A stretch of 64,000 nucleotides of DNA, from positions 1 through 64,000 of the forward strand of contig NZ_JARUKY010000019.1 of the NCBI RefSeq assembly GCF_029688925.1, given 5' to 3'. This document shows, piece by piece, positions 10,027 to 19,422 of this stretch. Origin of the DNA: Evansella sp. AB-P1. GTDB lineage: Bacteria > Bacillota > Bacilli > Bacillales > Salisediminibacteriaceae. The notes beneath the pieces were generated by a model. The model had not been told where the DNA came from, ran no database searches, and worked only from the letters and a program-made list of their open reading frames with translations. The position numbers were made by a program, and so were the translations under genes. Each line of letters begins with the position of its first letter. Position 1 is the first letter of the stretch.

Positions 10027-11586
10027 TTAAATTCCTCCATTTTTACTTAATGCACTGACAATACCGGATATTGAATGAACAGCTTTAGAAATTGCTCTAT
10101 CTAGATCGCCTTTCCCAATCATCGCAGTATCATTCATGTATAAACCACCACTAAAAATTCTAGCCAGTTTCGGTTTACTTTGTTTTTCGTCAAAAAAGTA
10201 AAGAAAAGGTTCATGTGGCTGAAGGTCCACGCCCCCTTCATGTCCCATGATTTTTACATCCTTACCATTTGTCTTTCCTCTATAAATCTCATATGTACCC
10301 TTCGTTTGATCTACCGCTGTGAAATAAAGAGACTCTTCATCCAATGTAAAGCTTACAATCTTATCGTCCCTATTGATAATCTCCTTGAGCTCTCCAGTTG
10401 AACGGTTTAGCTTATGGATACTATGTTTTTCACAATAAAACACACCATTTCTATTCGTCTGTAAGCTCACCACATTTACTGCCCCATAGTTTACTGCGTA
10501 ATTATTGATGAGCTTTTCTACATGTTTTGTAATGTCAGATTCTTTCTTACTAATGTCGCAGGAGCACAAGCTTCCATAATTACTAATAAAATAAACAAGG
10601 TCATCGTGAATCGAAAAAAATTCACCCTTATTATAAAGTGCAATTTTTCTATTTACTTCCTTAGTATTAGCACCGTTTCTATCCATCGTAAATAACCGAT
10701 TCCCTTTCGGATAAAAAATACGATCAAGATAAAGGGAAAAATGCTCCGTCCCAAAGTCCTCACAAATGACACGGCGATCCAATCCATCCATCGTTGTTTT
10801 CCACAAACTTTCAGACTTACTATTACTAAAATAAGTAGTGTAAAAAATGTTGTCCTTATATAGTTTAAAGGTACGAACCTTTGACTCTACTAAAACCTCC
10901 CGCTTCGTTTTATCATGTGTCATGCGACAGAGGAAGCAGTTATTCTCGTAATCAATAAAATAGATCCATTGTTCTGTTCCTTCAATCTTTCTTGAAGCTC
11001 CTTCATATCTTTTTTCATCCCCATTATCCCAATTTTCATCATGAAAAAAATAATAGAAGTCCCTGCGTTCTACATAAATAGCCTGCTCATAGGCGTACGT
11101 AAATGCTTTGTTTAAAGCTTCCGTCCCATTCTCTTCTAGACCATTCAATAATAGTTGTAAAAAATGCTGCTCTGTGGGTGTAAAGCGTAGAAATTGTTTA
11201 AAGTAAGCAACGATTTTTTTCATTTCTTCCTTTTCCGTTCCCTCTCGATCTTCCATTCCCATCACGATCCGATGACAATCTAGCAAAAATGCATACTTCA
11301 TTCGATCCTCTTGTAAATTGGCAACGATCTCTTCAATTAGCGCTGTTGACGGGTCTTGACCAACCTTTTTCACGTTGACCAATTGTTCAGTAGGAATGTG
11401 GAGCTCTTCACTGATGGTCTTCATTAGCTCTTCCCTCACGTTATCCTCTTTCTCCTCTACACCGTAAACTAAAATAGACAAGCCAGAAATATACATGATA
11501 CGAAAAGATAAATCAGCATCTACTAATGGATGCTCCTTTACAAACAAATTCTTCTTCACCGCTTCAAATTTATTTAAAACAGACAT
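10027..11586 (-). CDS. helical N-domain plus beta-propeller-like protein, paralog 2
   Basis: 519-aa paralog of the next gene in the operon, with the same helical N-terminal domain and DUF5050-like repeats (NIFYTTYF, RIFYPKGNRLFTMDRNGA, SLYFTAVDQ). The start is ATG 11586, 6 nt after GGAGGAG; an ATG five codons upstream overlaps that site. It differs from its paralog by a C-terminal tail of about 35 residues rich in small and hydrophobic residues (ISKAVHSISGIVSALSKNGG), which could be an amphipathic membrane-binding helix. It lies 61 nt after the dynamin-like gene. Tandem duplication followed by divergence suggests a two-part sensor or a hetero-oligomer. Confidence 0.8.
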   Translation of the reverse strand: MSVLNKFEAVKKNLFVKEHPLVDADLSFRIMYISGLSILVYGVEEKEDNVREELMKTISEELHIPTEQLVNVKKVGQDPSTALIEEIVANLQEDRMKYAFLLDCHRIVMGMEDREGTEKEEMKKIVAYFKQFLRFTPTEQHFLQLLLNGLEENGTEALNKAFTYAYEQAIYVERRDFYYFFHDENWDNGDEKRYEGASRKIEGTEQWIYFIDYENNCFLCRMTHDKTKREVLVESKVRTFKLYKDNIFYTTYFSNSKSESLWKTTMDGLDRRVICEDFGTEHFSLYLDRIFYPKGNRLFTMDRNGANTKEVNRKIALYNKGEFFSIHDDLVYFISNYGSLCSCDISKKESDITKHVEKLINNYAVNYGAVNVVSLQTNRNGVFYCEKHSIHKLNRSTGELKEIINRDDKIVSFTLDEESLYFTAVDQTKGTYEIYRGKTNGKDVKIMGHEGGVDLQPHEPFLYFFDEKQSKPKLARIFSGGLYMNDTAMIGKGDLDRAISKAVHSISGIVSALSKNGGI

Positions 11587-11647
11587 GCCATTCTCCTCCA
11601 TTATTTAAAATATGGAATTCCATAAAGGCAAAGACGGCTCCTGCTAT

Positions 11648-13879
11648 CTATACCATTATCGTTAATTTTCGCCCCTCTGCTAATTCCATCACAGAAACCA
11701 GCTCTCCATACTCTTTTAAACTTTTCTCTTTGTTTTTGATTTCCCCTTGAAGCTGTTGTAGGTCTTCCTCTATGTCAGACAGAATGGAACGAACAAAGTC
11801 CTGCTGAGCTCTTTCAAGGATTCCTGAAATCTCTTTCGTTTTTTTCAAAATGGATGCTTGCATATCCTTCAGAACTTCCTTTATGGCTTGCCTCTGGGCA
11901 TTTTCCAGCTTCATAATGGCATCGTTTCTTATTTCTCTTTCGTTAAAGTGCTTTGTGATTATCCCTGTATAGTCTTTGTTTCCAAAATCTATCTCTGGTA
12001 GATTCAAACGGTTTATTGTTTTTTCAACAGGAATAACCACGTCCTCCACCTCAAAGGATTCATCACTTAAATCAAACAAACTAAGGGCTGCCTGACGTAG
12101 CTCCCCCTTCATTTTATCCTTATTCACAATCCCTAATAGAAGCTCCTTTAACCGCCGTTCTGTTTCGGTGGCGAACTCCTCCACTTGATCAATAGAATCA
12201 TAAACATTGGCATAGTCATATGGGATGGCACGATATTCTGTTTTCTTTTTAAACCACGTCTTCGGCTTAAATAGTTCAAAGGCACTTACCTCATAAGACT
12301 CCATTTCACTACCCGTCTTAATATTCACCGTTTGAAATTCCCGTGCCATTCCTTTCATGTCTGTTTCTAGCATGGAAAAATCACTTTTCACCTTTAGCAC
12401 ACACGATTCGAAAACGGTCTCTAGTCGATAACGACCTTTTTGAATTTTTCCAACAATCGCCTTTTCTTTTTCCTGAAGAAGGTCTACATCACCAGATCGA
12501 ATCTGCTCCATTCGCTGCTCCGCTGCCTCTTTCATTTTTCGTAATAGCTGATCAAAGCCCTCACTTGCACCTTCAGTAATGCTCTGTATGCGACTTGCAA
12601 TAATATCGTCCTTTTTTCTACGTTGCTCTTCCAGTTTTTCATGGGCCAGCTCTAAATTAGACAATTCGTACAGAAGCTCTCGATCAAAGGACGGTTCATG
12701 AGGATACATGGCATTGTAGCTATTTAAATGGTAAGCCTCCTCCTTTGATAGACTCCCCCAATTCGTAGCAATATTGAAGGCCATGGAAGAGATGAAAATA
12801 GGGGGTAACGATTGAATCACCCGATCAATAATCTGCTTCTCCCCTTCATGGTCACATTGATCGGCAAGATGGTGAAACGTTCTTTCTGCTAGTCGTTCAA
12901 GCTTATCCTCCTGCGTATCCAACAGCTCCCCAATAGACGGAAACTTCCTGAACTCTTGACGTAACACAGCATCTAGCTTCGTCCCGATTAGTATAATTTC
13001 ATTAATCCCATTGGAAGGAATGTATTGAGCAAGGAGCTGAACATCCACTTTATCAATAAAGGAACCAGCATAGCTTAAGACAAAAACCACGTCACATATC
13101 CCTAAGTTGTCCTTCGTTCGACGGCCTCTCGATAGGACAGGATCGTTTAGCCCTGGCGTATCAATAATTTCAATGTCCTTCAGTAACGGATCATTGTAAT
13201 AGACCGTACTATTACGAACGATAGGGGTAAATTCTCCTTCTGCACCAACGTATTTCTCCAGTTTCCCAATGAGCTCATCTACTGTTATCCCTTTAATCAC
13301 CTTTGGTGGGGCACCTAAATAATTTTCAAGCTTAAGGCCACTTTTTTTCACCATTTGAACGATCGTTTTCGCAGCCTTCACGTGTTCAGGAATAATGGCA
13401 GCACGCTTCACCTGCTCCTCCGTTATAGGCTTCTCCACCTCTGACCGACCAAAACGACCTCCATTCCCACTACGATCGCGCTGTTCACGTGCGAGACGTT
13501 CCTTCGTTTCTACTAAAATCTCATCATAATGTTGCCCATCCTCTTCAATCCGCTGCCATTCCTCTTTATTGTAAAACTCCAGCTCTGCCTTTAGCTCATC
13601 AGAATAAGTAAGGACAGTAAGAGCAGCTGTCATTGGAGTGGCCGCCTTTGGCAATACGCCCTTCCCTTGAAAGACAAGAGTATTAATAAAGGATGATTTC
13701 CCTGCATTCACTTGTCCAACAATACCAATACGTAAGCACCTATTTTTTTCCTTCGCATCTTTCACGTTCTCCTTCGTCCGTTTCACGTGCGAAACTAGCT
13801 CCTCATAATGCCCTGGAAGCATGTGACCATATTTTTTAAGCCCCTTCACCACCTGCTCCATTTCCTTCATTGATCTCAT
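11648..13879 (-). CDS. dynamin-like large GTPase
   Basis: 743-aa bacterial dynamin-like protein. The GTPase motifs are intact: G1 GQVNAGKSS near residues 55-63, G3 DTPGLND at 240-246, G4 TKLD at 300-303. The remaining 440 residues are strongly helical with coiled coils, as expected of dynamin stalk and bundle segments; no clear transmembrane helix is present. Dynamin-like GTPases remodel or guard membranes and often work as pairs encoded side by side. The gene overlaps the S1-dynamin gene by 44 nt and has GGGGAGG 7 nt before its ATG, so translation is coupled. It is probably the partner of the two other GTPases in the operon. Confidence 0.92.
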   Translation of the reverse strand: MRSMKEMEQVVKGLKKYGHMLPGHYEELVSHVKRTKENVKDAKEKNRCLRIGIVGQVNAGKSSFINTLVFQGKGVLPKAATPMTAALTVLTYSDELKAELEFYNKEEWQRIEEDGQHYDEILVETKERLAREQRDRSGNGGRFGRSEVEKPITEEQVKRAAIIPEHVKAAKTIVQMVKKSGLKLENYLGAPPKVIKGITVDELIGKLEKYVGAEGEFTPIVRNSTVYYNDPLLKDIEIIDTPGLNDPVLSRGRRTKDNLGICDVVFVLSYAGSFIDKVDVQLLAQYIPSNGINEIILIGTKLDAVLRQEFRKFPSIGELLDTQEDKLERLAERTFHHLADQCDHEGEKQIIDRVIQSLPPIFISSMAFNIATNWGSLSKEEAYHLNSYNAMYPHEPSFDRELLYELSNLELAHEKLEEQRRKKDDIIASRIQSITEGASEGFDQLLRKMKEAAEQRMEQIRSGDVDLLQEKEKAIVGKIQKGRYRLETVFESCVLKVKSDFSMLETDMKGMAREFQTVNIKTGSEMESYEVSAFELFKPKTWFKKKTEYRAIPYDYANVYDSIDQVEEFATETERRLKELLLGIVNKDKMKGELRQAALSLFDLSDESFEVEDVVIPVEKTINRLNLPEIDFGNKDYTGIITKHFNEREIRNDAIMKLENAQRQAIKEVLKDMQASILKKTKEISGILERAQQDFVRSILSDIEEDLQQLQGEIKNKEKSLKEYGELVSVMELAEGRKLTIMV

Positions 13880-15443
13880 CAGATGACCTCCCCTTCTCCT
13901 CCATCTTCATCACTAGAAGTTTTTTCACGCGATCCACTGTTACGATCTCTCCGTACACAACCTGCCCGTTGGAAAAAATATCCTCCACTTCATTCGTAAA
14001 TGCTTCACCAATATCATGCATGGAAATGACTGCACTGTCGTTAAAGCCAAAATCAATAAAGACACCAAAGAAATTCCGTTTCAAAACCGTTCCTTTTAAA
14101 GAATCACCAACTGAAAGGCCGTCAAACAAGTCTGCCTTTCTTCCTTGTAAATAGGCTAATACCCCTCCATCACCTATTGTTTGCTCCTTTAATTCAAGGA
14201 GCTTCATGACGTGGTCTAGCGTTATGTAAAGCTTTTCCTCCAATTGATCAAGCTTCTTCATCATTCCCTTTTGCCTGCTGATCTCCTCTTTACTTTCATT
14301 TGTAAGGAACGTGATTCGATCCTTTACCTCCTGAGACGCATCCCCCACCTCAAAGTAAAAACCATTCATGATCTGGAGCATGTCCTTCCCCTTCTTTGTT
14401 TCTTGGAAGCTATATTTTTTCACCTCATCAAGGACCTTTCCAAAGCTCTCCTTCACCGTCGTGAACTTCATCCGTTTATTCACACGACAGAAGAAATCTC
14501 GTAAATAATTCCCATCCCGTTCATTTCCCTCCTGTGCAGTGGAGTCATACATAATGACACGTTCATATGGAATGTTCGCATCTGCCAATCTCTCTTTTCC
14601 CTCTTGGACAATTTGAAGTGCTGTTTCCTCATCTACTAAATCCACTTTGTTAAAAATAACAAACAATGGCTTTGTGAAATGAAGGCTTAACAGAAATTGA
14701 ATATCTGTGTCATTGATCGTCCCTTTCGTTATATCCACGAGCCATATGAGATAATCCGCATGCATCAGGTGCTCCCTTGCAATCCGTTCGTCCGTGTTAT
14801 CTCCCTTTTCCATAAACGTATCGGACTTACTATAGCCAGGCGTATCCAAAAAGGTAATGGTTTCATATGGGATGGACGGCTTTTCGATAGTCAGCACCTT
14901 AATAATATGACTGAAGCTCACATTGTACCGTTCATGAAATTCATGACTAATAGCCTTCACCGCCTCCCGATCAAGAGGCACGCTTAAATGAAACGTGTTT
15001 AAAGCAGTGATTTTTTCTTCCCTTCCTTTAAAAATATAGGTAGGGATAGCTGTCGTTGGTGTTAATTCTGTAGGAAGAATATTGTCCTGCAAAATGGAAT
15101 TTAAAAACTGGGATTTTCCTGCACTAAATCCCCCACCAATTGCTACCACGTTCTTATTGGCTAAGGCTGAAAACTGACACATATCCTCTACATCCTGCAC
15201 CAATTTTTTTAAACTGGAAAACATCATGGCCTCATTTGGCAGGTGACCGAGCTTACAAATTTCAAGAAACTCCTCATGTACATATTTATTTAACGTTTCT
15301 ACATGCTGCTGGAGCTCCTCCTTTTGCTTCGGCATGGAAATTAAATTCGATATTAAGGCCATCCCCTCCTGAGGGTTGTCCAAAAATCGATTTTCCTCCT
15401 GCACAATTCTTCGCTTTCCACGTTCAGATCTTAATCTTGCCAT
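13836..15443 (-). CDS. dynamin-like GTPase with C-terminal S1 domain
   Basis: 535-aa fusion. The N-terminal GTPase has G1 GGFSAGKS (104-111), G3 DTPGYS (200-205) and G4 NKVD (265-268), followed by a helical region. Residues about 441-515 form an S1-type OB fold (VGDSLKGTVLKRNFFGVFID ... GEIVTVD), normally an RNA- or ssDNA-binding module. Linking a membrane-remodelling GTPase to a nucleic-acid-binding domain is unusual and hints that nucleic acid is the trigger or cargo. The tail is Gly/Glu rich. The start is ATG 15443 with AGAGGAG upstream; 25 nt separate it from the patatin gene. The S1 assignment rests on pattern and should be confirmed by profile search. Confidence 0.85.
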   Translation of the reverse strand: MARLRSERGKRRIVQEENRFLDNPQEGMALISNLISMPKQKEELQQHVETLNKYVHEEFLEICKLGHLPNEAMMFSSLKKLVQDVEDMCQFSALANKNVVAIGGGFSAGKSQFLNSILQDNILPTELTPTTAIPTYIFKGREEKITALNTFHLSVPLDREAVKAISHEFHERYNVSFSHIIKVLTIEKPSIPYETITFLDTPGYSKSDTFMEKGDNTDERIAREHLMHADYLIWLVDITKGTINDTDIQFLLSLHFTKPLFVIFNKVDLVDEETALQIVQEGKERLADANIPYERVIMYDSTAQEGNERDGNYLRDFFCRVNKRMKFTTVKESFGKVLDEVKKYSFQETKKGKDMLQIMNGFYFEVGDASQEVKDRITFLTNESKEEISRQKGMMKKLDQLEEKLYITLDHVMKLLELKEQTIGDGGVLAYLQGRKADLFDGLSVGDSLKGTVLKRNFFGVFIDFGFNDSAVISMHDIGEAFTNEVEDIFSNGQVVYGEIVTVDRVKKLLVMKMEEKGRSSDEINEGNGAGGEGA

Positions 15444-15468
15444 GGTGAACTCTCCTCTTCCCTGTCAT

Positions 15469-18400
15469 CTAGCTCATGAGCTGCTGTAAATCTGCCTCTA
15501 TCTCTTGACGTTTGACAGCAATCTCTTCCTCGCTTTTACGAATTTGATCCTCTAGTAGCACAATCGTTTGCTCCATTTCCTTTATGACGTCCCCTATCTT
15601 TTCTTCTAAGTGGTGAAAAAAACGTTCCCCCATCTCCTGCAGCTGCTTTACTGCCTGATCACGAACATTTTCTGACCCTTGGCGAATGAGTTCATCCAAC
15701 TGCCGTTCCAGCTCCTTTTCTCTTTCCTGCTTATATAAATAAGAAAGAAACAGAACAACTAAGCTAGCTATAATACCTGCTGGCAAAACAACAGCCGGCA
15801 GTACGATTTTCCCAATACCAACTCCTGTCAGCGACGTTAATGCACCTAAGCTCGCCAACGTTCCGGACCCTTTCATTACGAAGCTTGAAACGCCCACTTC
15901 ATTTTTTACAGCAGCTGAAGATGACACTTCTGTCCCCGTCACATTTGCATCGACCATGATCTCGTCCATGACGGCATACACTCTTTCCTCCACATACTGG
16001 GATACTTCTTGTCCGATTTCACGAAAAACGGCACGACTTCTTTCTAAAACAGAAACCTTAAAGGTGTTCTGAATTAAGCCCTCCAGCCTTGATCGAAGTT
16101 GATCCTCATCCTTCATTGCCTCTTTTATGCTTGACCTGCTTTGCAGAAGGACCCCGTACACATCGTCCACTACACCAGAAGCCATCCTTCCTTCACAAAG
16201 CTCTAGCACTCTTTTTTTCCGGCGCTGTATAAATGCCTTTAAGTCTTGTTCCTTTTTCTTGAGCTCTCGTTTCTTTTCCTCTAAATCATAAAGGGACAAA
16301 TGCTCCTCTTTACTCAAAAGGACGAGGCCAGCCTGCACCTTCCTTTTCAACTCCTCCACCGAAGCATGGAACGTCCTTTCCAGCAGCACTTCCTTCCGAT
16401 CATCAATGCTTCTAATCACGTGATTCCACGCCTGCAATTTATTTTCTCCTGCAGAAACGGTTCCAACGAACAGCTCTCGCCCAACCATTTGCTCCGTTAA
16501 TCCTTTATGCTGCTCCACAATTCCTGGAACATCCTCCGGTACGATTAACTCCTCTTTCGTGAGCAAAATGCTAATATCCATAGGACGATTTCCATCATCA
16601 AACACCGCTAAATCATAAAGAAATTCCTTCGTGCTTTCTTTAAAACCGATGGACATATCCACACAGACAATGAAGGTCGTCCCTACATCAATGTAGCTTT
16701 GGATCGCCTTATTATGAGCTTCAATGTTGGAGTCAAGCCCAGGCATATCCACTAAAATAACATCCTCGTGGTCAAACAGTTTCCGGTTATTTAGGTGTAT
16801 TTCGCAATAAGCCATTTCCTGATGGTCCTGCCTTTTCACCAGGTTCCGTTCCGATAATGGGAGCTCCCGCGTCTCCCCAGACTCCATATGAATGACAAAC
16901 TTCTCCTGATCAGACGGTCGAATCTCCGTTGCAACAGCCGTTTCCGGTGTTAAATCGGCATCAAGAAGATTCTCCCCTAAGTAACTATTCAAAATAGTCG
17001 ACTTCCCTGCACTAAATGCCCCAATGACAGGGACAATGATTTCAAAGCGAACAATTCTCTGTTCCAACTTCCCAATATCCTTCTGAAGAACCTGAGACAA
17101 ATCGTGCTTCTTACAAAGCCTACTAAGCTCCCTCAGCTCCTCCACATACCTCTCCTTAGCAACAGAAAGCTTCTTCCTCTCCCGCTTCCCATAACCACCA
17201 CGCTGCAAATGAAATAACAACTCAATCATAAACGAAAAAACACCAAAGCTAGCGCGTGGGTTGGGGCATAGGGACGGTTCTGATGAGTCATCCAGTGCAG
17301 TCCAATGGAACAAATCCGATGAGTCACCCGTTGCAGTCGCAAGAAACTGACCCGATGTTTCATCCAAATTTGACTTGCAAGCTGAGTTACCCAATCCACC
17401 TTGACCTCCCGTTGACGATGGCGATTGCTGCAAATTCTCCAACACTTGAAGAATGGACACCGCGCCATGTCCAAACCCATATTCCAATATGTTGTGCCGC
17501 CCAAATCCGTCCTGTCCGAGTCCGTCATTACGTCCACCTGCCGCTTCCAAGCCTCGAAACAGACGATCCACTAAGTGCCGCTTCTCAGAAATTTCGACAA
17601 AAAAATTCTCTAAATGGATAGAGACCTGGTTCATGTCTAATTTGTGACAGACTACCTTCAGCTTTTCTAGCTCCTTTTCATTCCATTCTCCATTCGTCAA
17701 CGTGTAGAAGTCATTTGTTACACAAACAACCTTCTCCACTACGGAAAGGTGCCGATACTCCCGCCCTTGATACGATTTCACAATAACAGAATCGGACCAA
17801 TCTAATATACTCACCCGATTTTCCAAACTCGCAATCCGTTCCTCCTGGCTCTTTAACTCCTGCCTCACCTTCACATACACATTGGCAATCGTTTTATACA
17901 TTTGAACGGCCTGCTCATTCAGTTCGTCACTTAATTGATCCACCTCAGAAAAAAGCCAGTTTGCCCTGTTTTGCAGCACAGTAGCAAACTCAAAAGTAAG
18001 CAAATGCTTCTCCTGCATAAGGGAAATGAGCTTCAGACCCGCAAACTGCCCCTTAGCCAACTGAAGCTGACTTTCAGCTAATACACTTTCGTTTTTTCCC
18101 GAAACAAAAGACCAGAGCTTGGCGAAAAATCCTTGCTCTTGAATGTGTTTCGTTCTCCCTTCCTGCGCCGACAGGACCGACACCGCCTCAAGGGCAGCCT
18201 GCTCCAAATTGTGGCGATTATCCGTGTTTTGCGAAACAAAGTCGTTCACCCGCCTTGAAATCTGCCCCAATTCATTCCGATCAATTTGCCGCAAGAGGGC
18301 GTAGTTTCCCGTATCCAACAAATTTTCCAATCGACTAGGTAAAAAGGCCATGTCCCCCTCAAAATCGTCCTCCCGAATGACGCGCTGAAGCTGGCCGATC

Positions 18401-19422
18401 GACTGTTTAATTAGCAGCCGATCCCCTTCCTTATCATTAATATCCTGAATCGCCTTTTGGAAGGGCACCTCCTGCTGAACAGCCCTCTCCCACAGCTCCT
18501 CGTAACGATCCTCCTGCTGAACGAACACCTCCAGCTGCTGCAGAATAGCCGAAGCATCCGCATAGCCTTGAGAAATTCTCCGCTGAACACCTTCTTGGGA
18601 AAAATCCAGTGTCCCTTTCACAAAATTACCAAGATCCGTCGTTGGCACAATTGGGATAATCTTTGCATGAGGATAGTCCTGATACATCAAGAGTTCTGCC
18701 TGACTCAACGCCACCACTACAATCACGTCACAGCCCATTTTATAAAGTGGCTCGATTGGCGTATTGTCTATTAATCCCCCATCCCGGTAGCGTTTCCCGT
18801 CAATGGTTTCCGAATTAAAGACAACAGGAAGGGAGGAGGATGCAAGCAATATCGTCCGAAGCTTTTCTTCCTCCAGTCCGTTTAGCTGAAAGTATTCTGC
18901 TTTTTTCCCCATAAAAAAGTTTTTCATCAGGAGCTTCGATTTATCAATTGCCCGATCAAAGGTGGATTTACCGAAAGCCTTTTCTATGTCGTCCTCTATC
19001 TCCACACACGTAGCAAACAACGGAATGGGCGAGCTAGAAAGGGTCGAGAAATTCACCTTTTCATCCATTAATTCAATTAGTCCATCACGGGAAAGGACAC
19101 CAGTTCCCTCCAGCATTTGGAGCCACTTAAGGACTTTTGGAGGAATGACAGCTCTTCGTCCGACATTTGCCGCCCATTTCACTACTTGCTCCGGCTTCAC
19201 ACCGATAATTTTTTCGGGACTGATGGACATCCAAAGGTTTTCCGCAAGAGCTAGGTCTCCTTGGCAAAAAAGAGCTCCATTCAAAGCCCCGACGGATGTT
19301 CCGGAAACGGCCTTCACTTGGTTATGTAATCCAAACTCCTCCATTGCCTTCCAAACGCCAATTTGATAGCTTCCTTTCCCTCCACCTCCAGCAAAAACGA
19401 GACCGATGCTCTGATTTATCAT
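15469..19422 (-). CDS. patatin-like phospholipase / dynamin-like GTPase fusion
   Basis: 1317-aa fusion. Residues 1 to about 290 are a patatin-like lipase: oxyanion-hole GGGGKG (12-17), nucleophile motif GTSVG with Ser43, and catalytic Asp214 in the DGG motif, all intact. A helical middle region follows, interrupted by a Gly/Ser/Asn-rich insert (about residues 660-735). A dynamin-type GTPase starts at about 795 (G1 GAFSAGKS 801-808, G3 DMPGLDS). A hydrophobic hairpin (about 1190-1229) can insert in the membrane, and a coiled coil ends the chain. The expected activity is GTP-controlled hydrolysis of membrane phospholipid. The gene overlaps the WYL regulator stop by 4 nt (ATGA). It is the likely effector of the operon. 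Confidence 0.9.
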   Translation of the reverse strand: MINQSIGLVFAGGGGKGSYQIGVWKAMEEFGLHNQVKAVSGTSVGALNGALFCQGDLALAENLWMSISPEKIIGVKPEQVVKWAANVGRRAVIPPKVLKWLQMLEGTGVLSRDGLIELMDEKVNFSTLSSSPIPLFATCVEIEDDIEKAFGKSTFDRAIDKSKLLMKNFFMGKKAEYFQLNGLEEEKLRTILLASSSLPVVFNSETIDGKRYRDGGLIDNTPIEPLYKMGCDVIVVVALSQAELLMYQDYPHAKIIPIVPTTDLGNFVKGTLDFSQEGVQRRISQGYADASAILQQLEVFVQQEDRYEELWERAVQQEVPFQKAIQDINDKEGDRLLIKQSIGQLQRVIREDDFEGDMAFLPSRLENLLDTGNYALLRQIDRNELGQISRRVNDFVSQNTDNRHNLEQAALEAVSVLSAQEGRTKHIQEQGFFAKLWSFVSGKNESVLAESQLQLAKGQFAGLKLISLMQEKHLLTFEFATVLQNRANWLFSEVDQLSDELNEQAVQMYKTIANVYVKVRQELKSQEERIASLENRVSILDWSDSVIVKSYQGREYRHLSVVEKVVCVTNDFYTLTNGEWNEKELEKLKVVCHKLDMNQVSIHLENFFVEISEKRHLVDRLFRGLEAAGGRNDGLGQDGFGRHNILEYGFGHGAVSILQVLENLQQSPSSTGGQGGLGNSACKSNLDETSGQFLATATGDSSDLFHWTALDDSSEPSLCPNPRASFGVFSFMIELLFHLQRGGYGKRERKKLSVAKERYVEELRELSRLCKKHDLSQVLQKDIGKLEQRIVRFEIIVPVIGAFSAGKSTILNSYLGENLLDADLTPETAVATEIRPSDQEKFVIHMESGETRELPLSERNLVKRQDHQEMAYCEIHLNNRKLFDHEDVILVDMPGLDSNIEAHNKAIQSYIDVGTTFIVCVDMSIGFKESTKEFLYDLAVFDDGNRPMDISILLTKEELIVPEDVPGIVEQHKGLTEQMVGRELFVGTVSAGENKLQAWNHVIRSIDDRKEVLLERTFHASVEELKRKVQAGLVLLSKEEHLSLYDLEEKKRELKKKEQDLKAFIQRRKKRVLELCEGRMASGVVDDVYGVLLQSRSSIKEAMKDEDQLRSRLEGLIQNTFKVSVLERSRAVFREIGQEVSQYVEERVYAVMDEIMVDANVTGTEVSSSAAVKNEVGVSSFVMKGSGTLASLGALTSLTGVGIGKIVLPAVVLPAGIIASLVVLFLSYLYKQEREKELERQLDELIRQGSENVRDQAVKQLQEMGERFFHHLEEKIGDVIKEMEQTIVLLEDQIRKSEEEIAVKRQEIEADLQQLMS
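17271..17290 (+). repeat. REP-like repeat inside the patatin-dynamin gene
   Basis: GGGACGGTTCTGATGAGTCA matches the left-end form of the REP-like family that fills the right half of the window. Here it lies inside coding sequence and is translated on the minus strand as part of the low-complexity insert (DSSEPS). Further GATGAGTCA- and GATGTTTCA-like blocks follow at about 17310 and 17352. It is the only copy left of 28.8 kb. Confidence 0.8.

Noticed and set aside
17226-17621. Overlapping frames of 103-121 codons in the patatin-dynamin insert
   Set aside because: Shadows of the large gene in its low-complexity, repeat-derived segment; no start signals.
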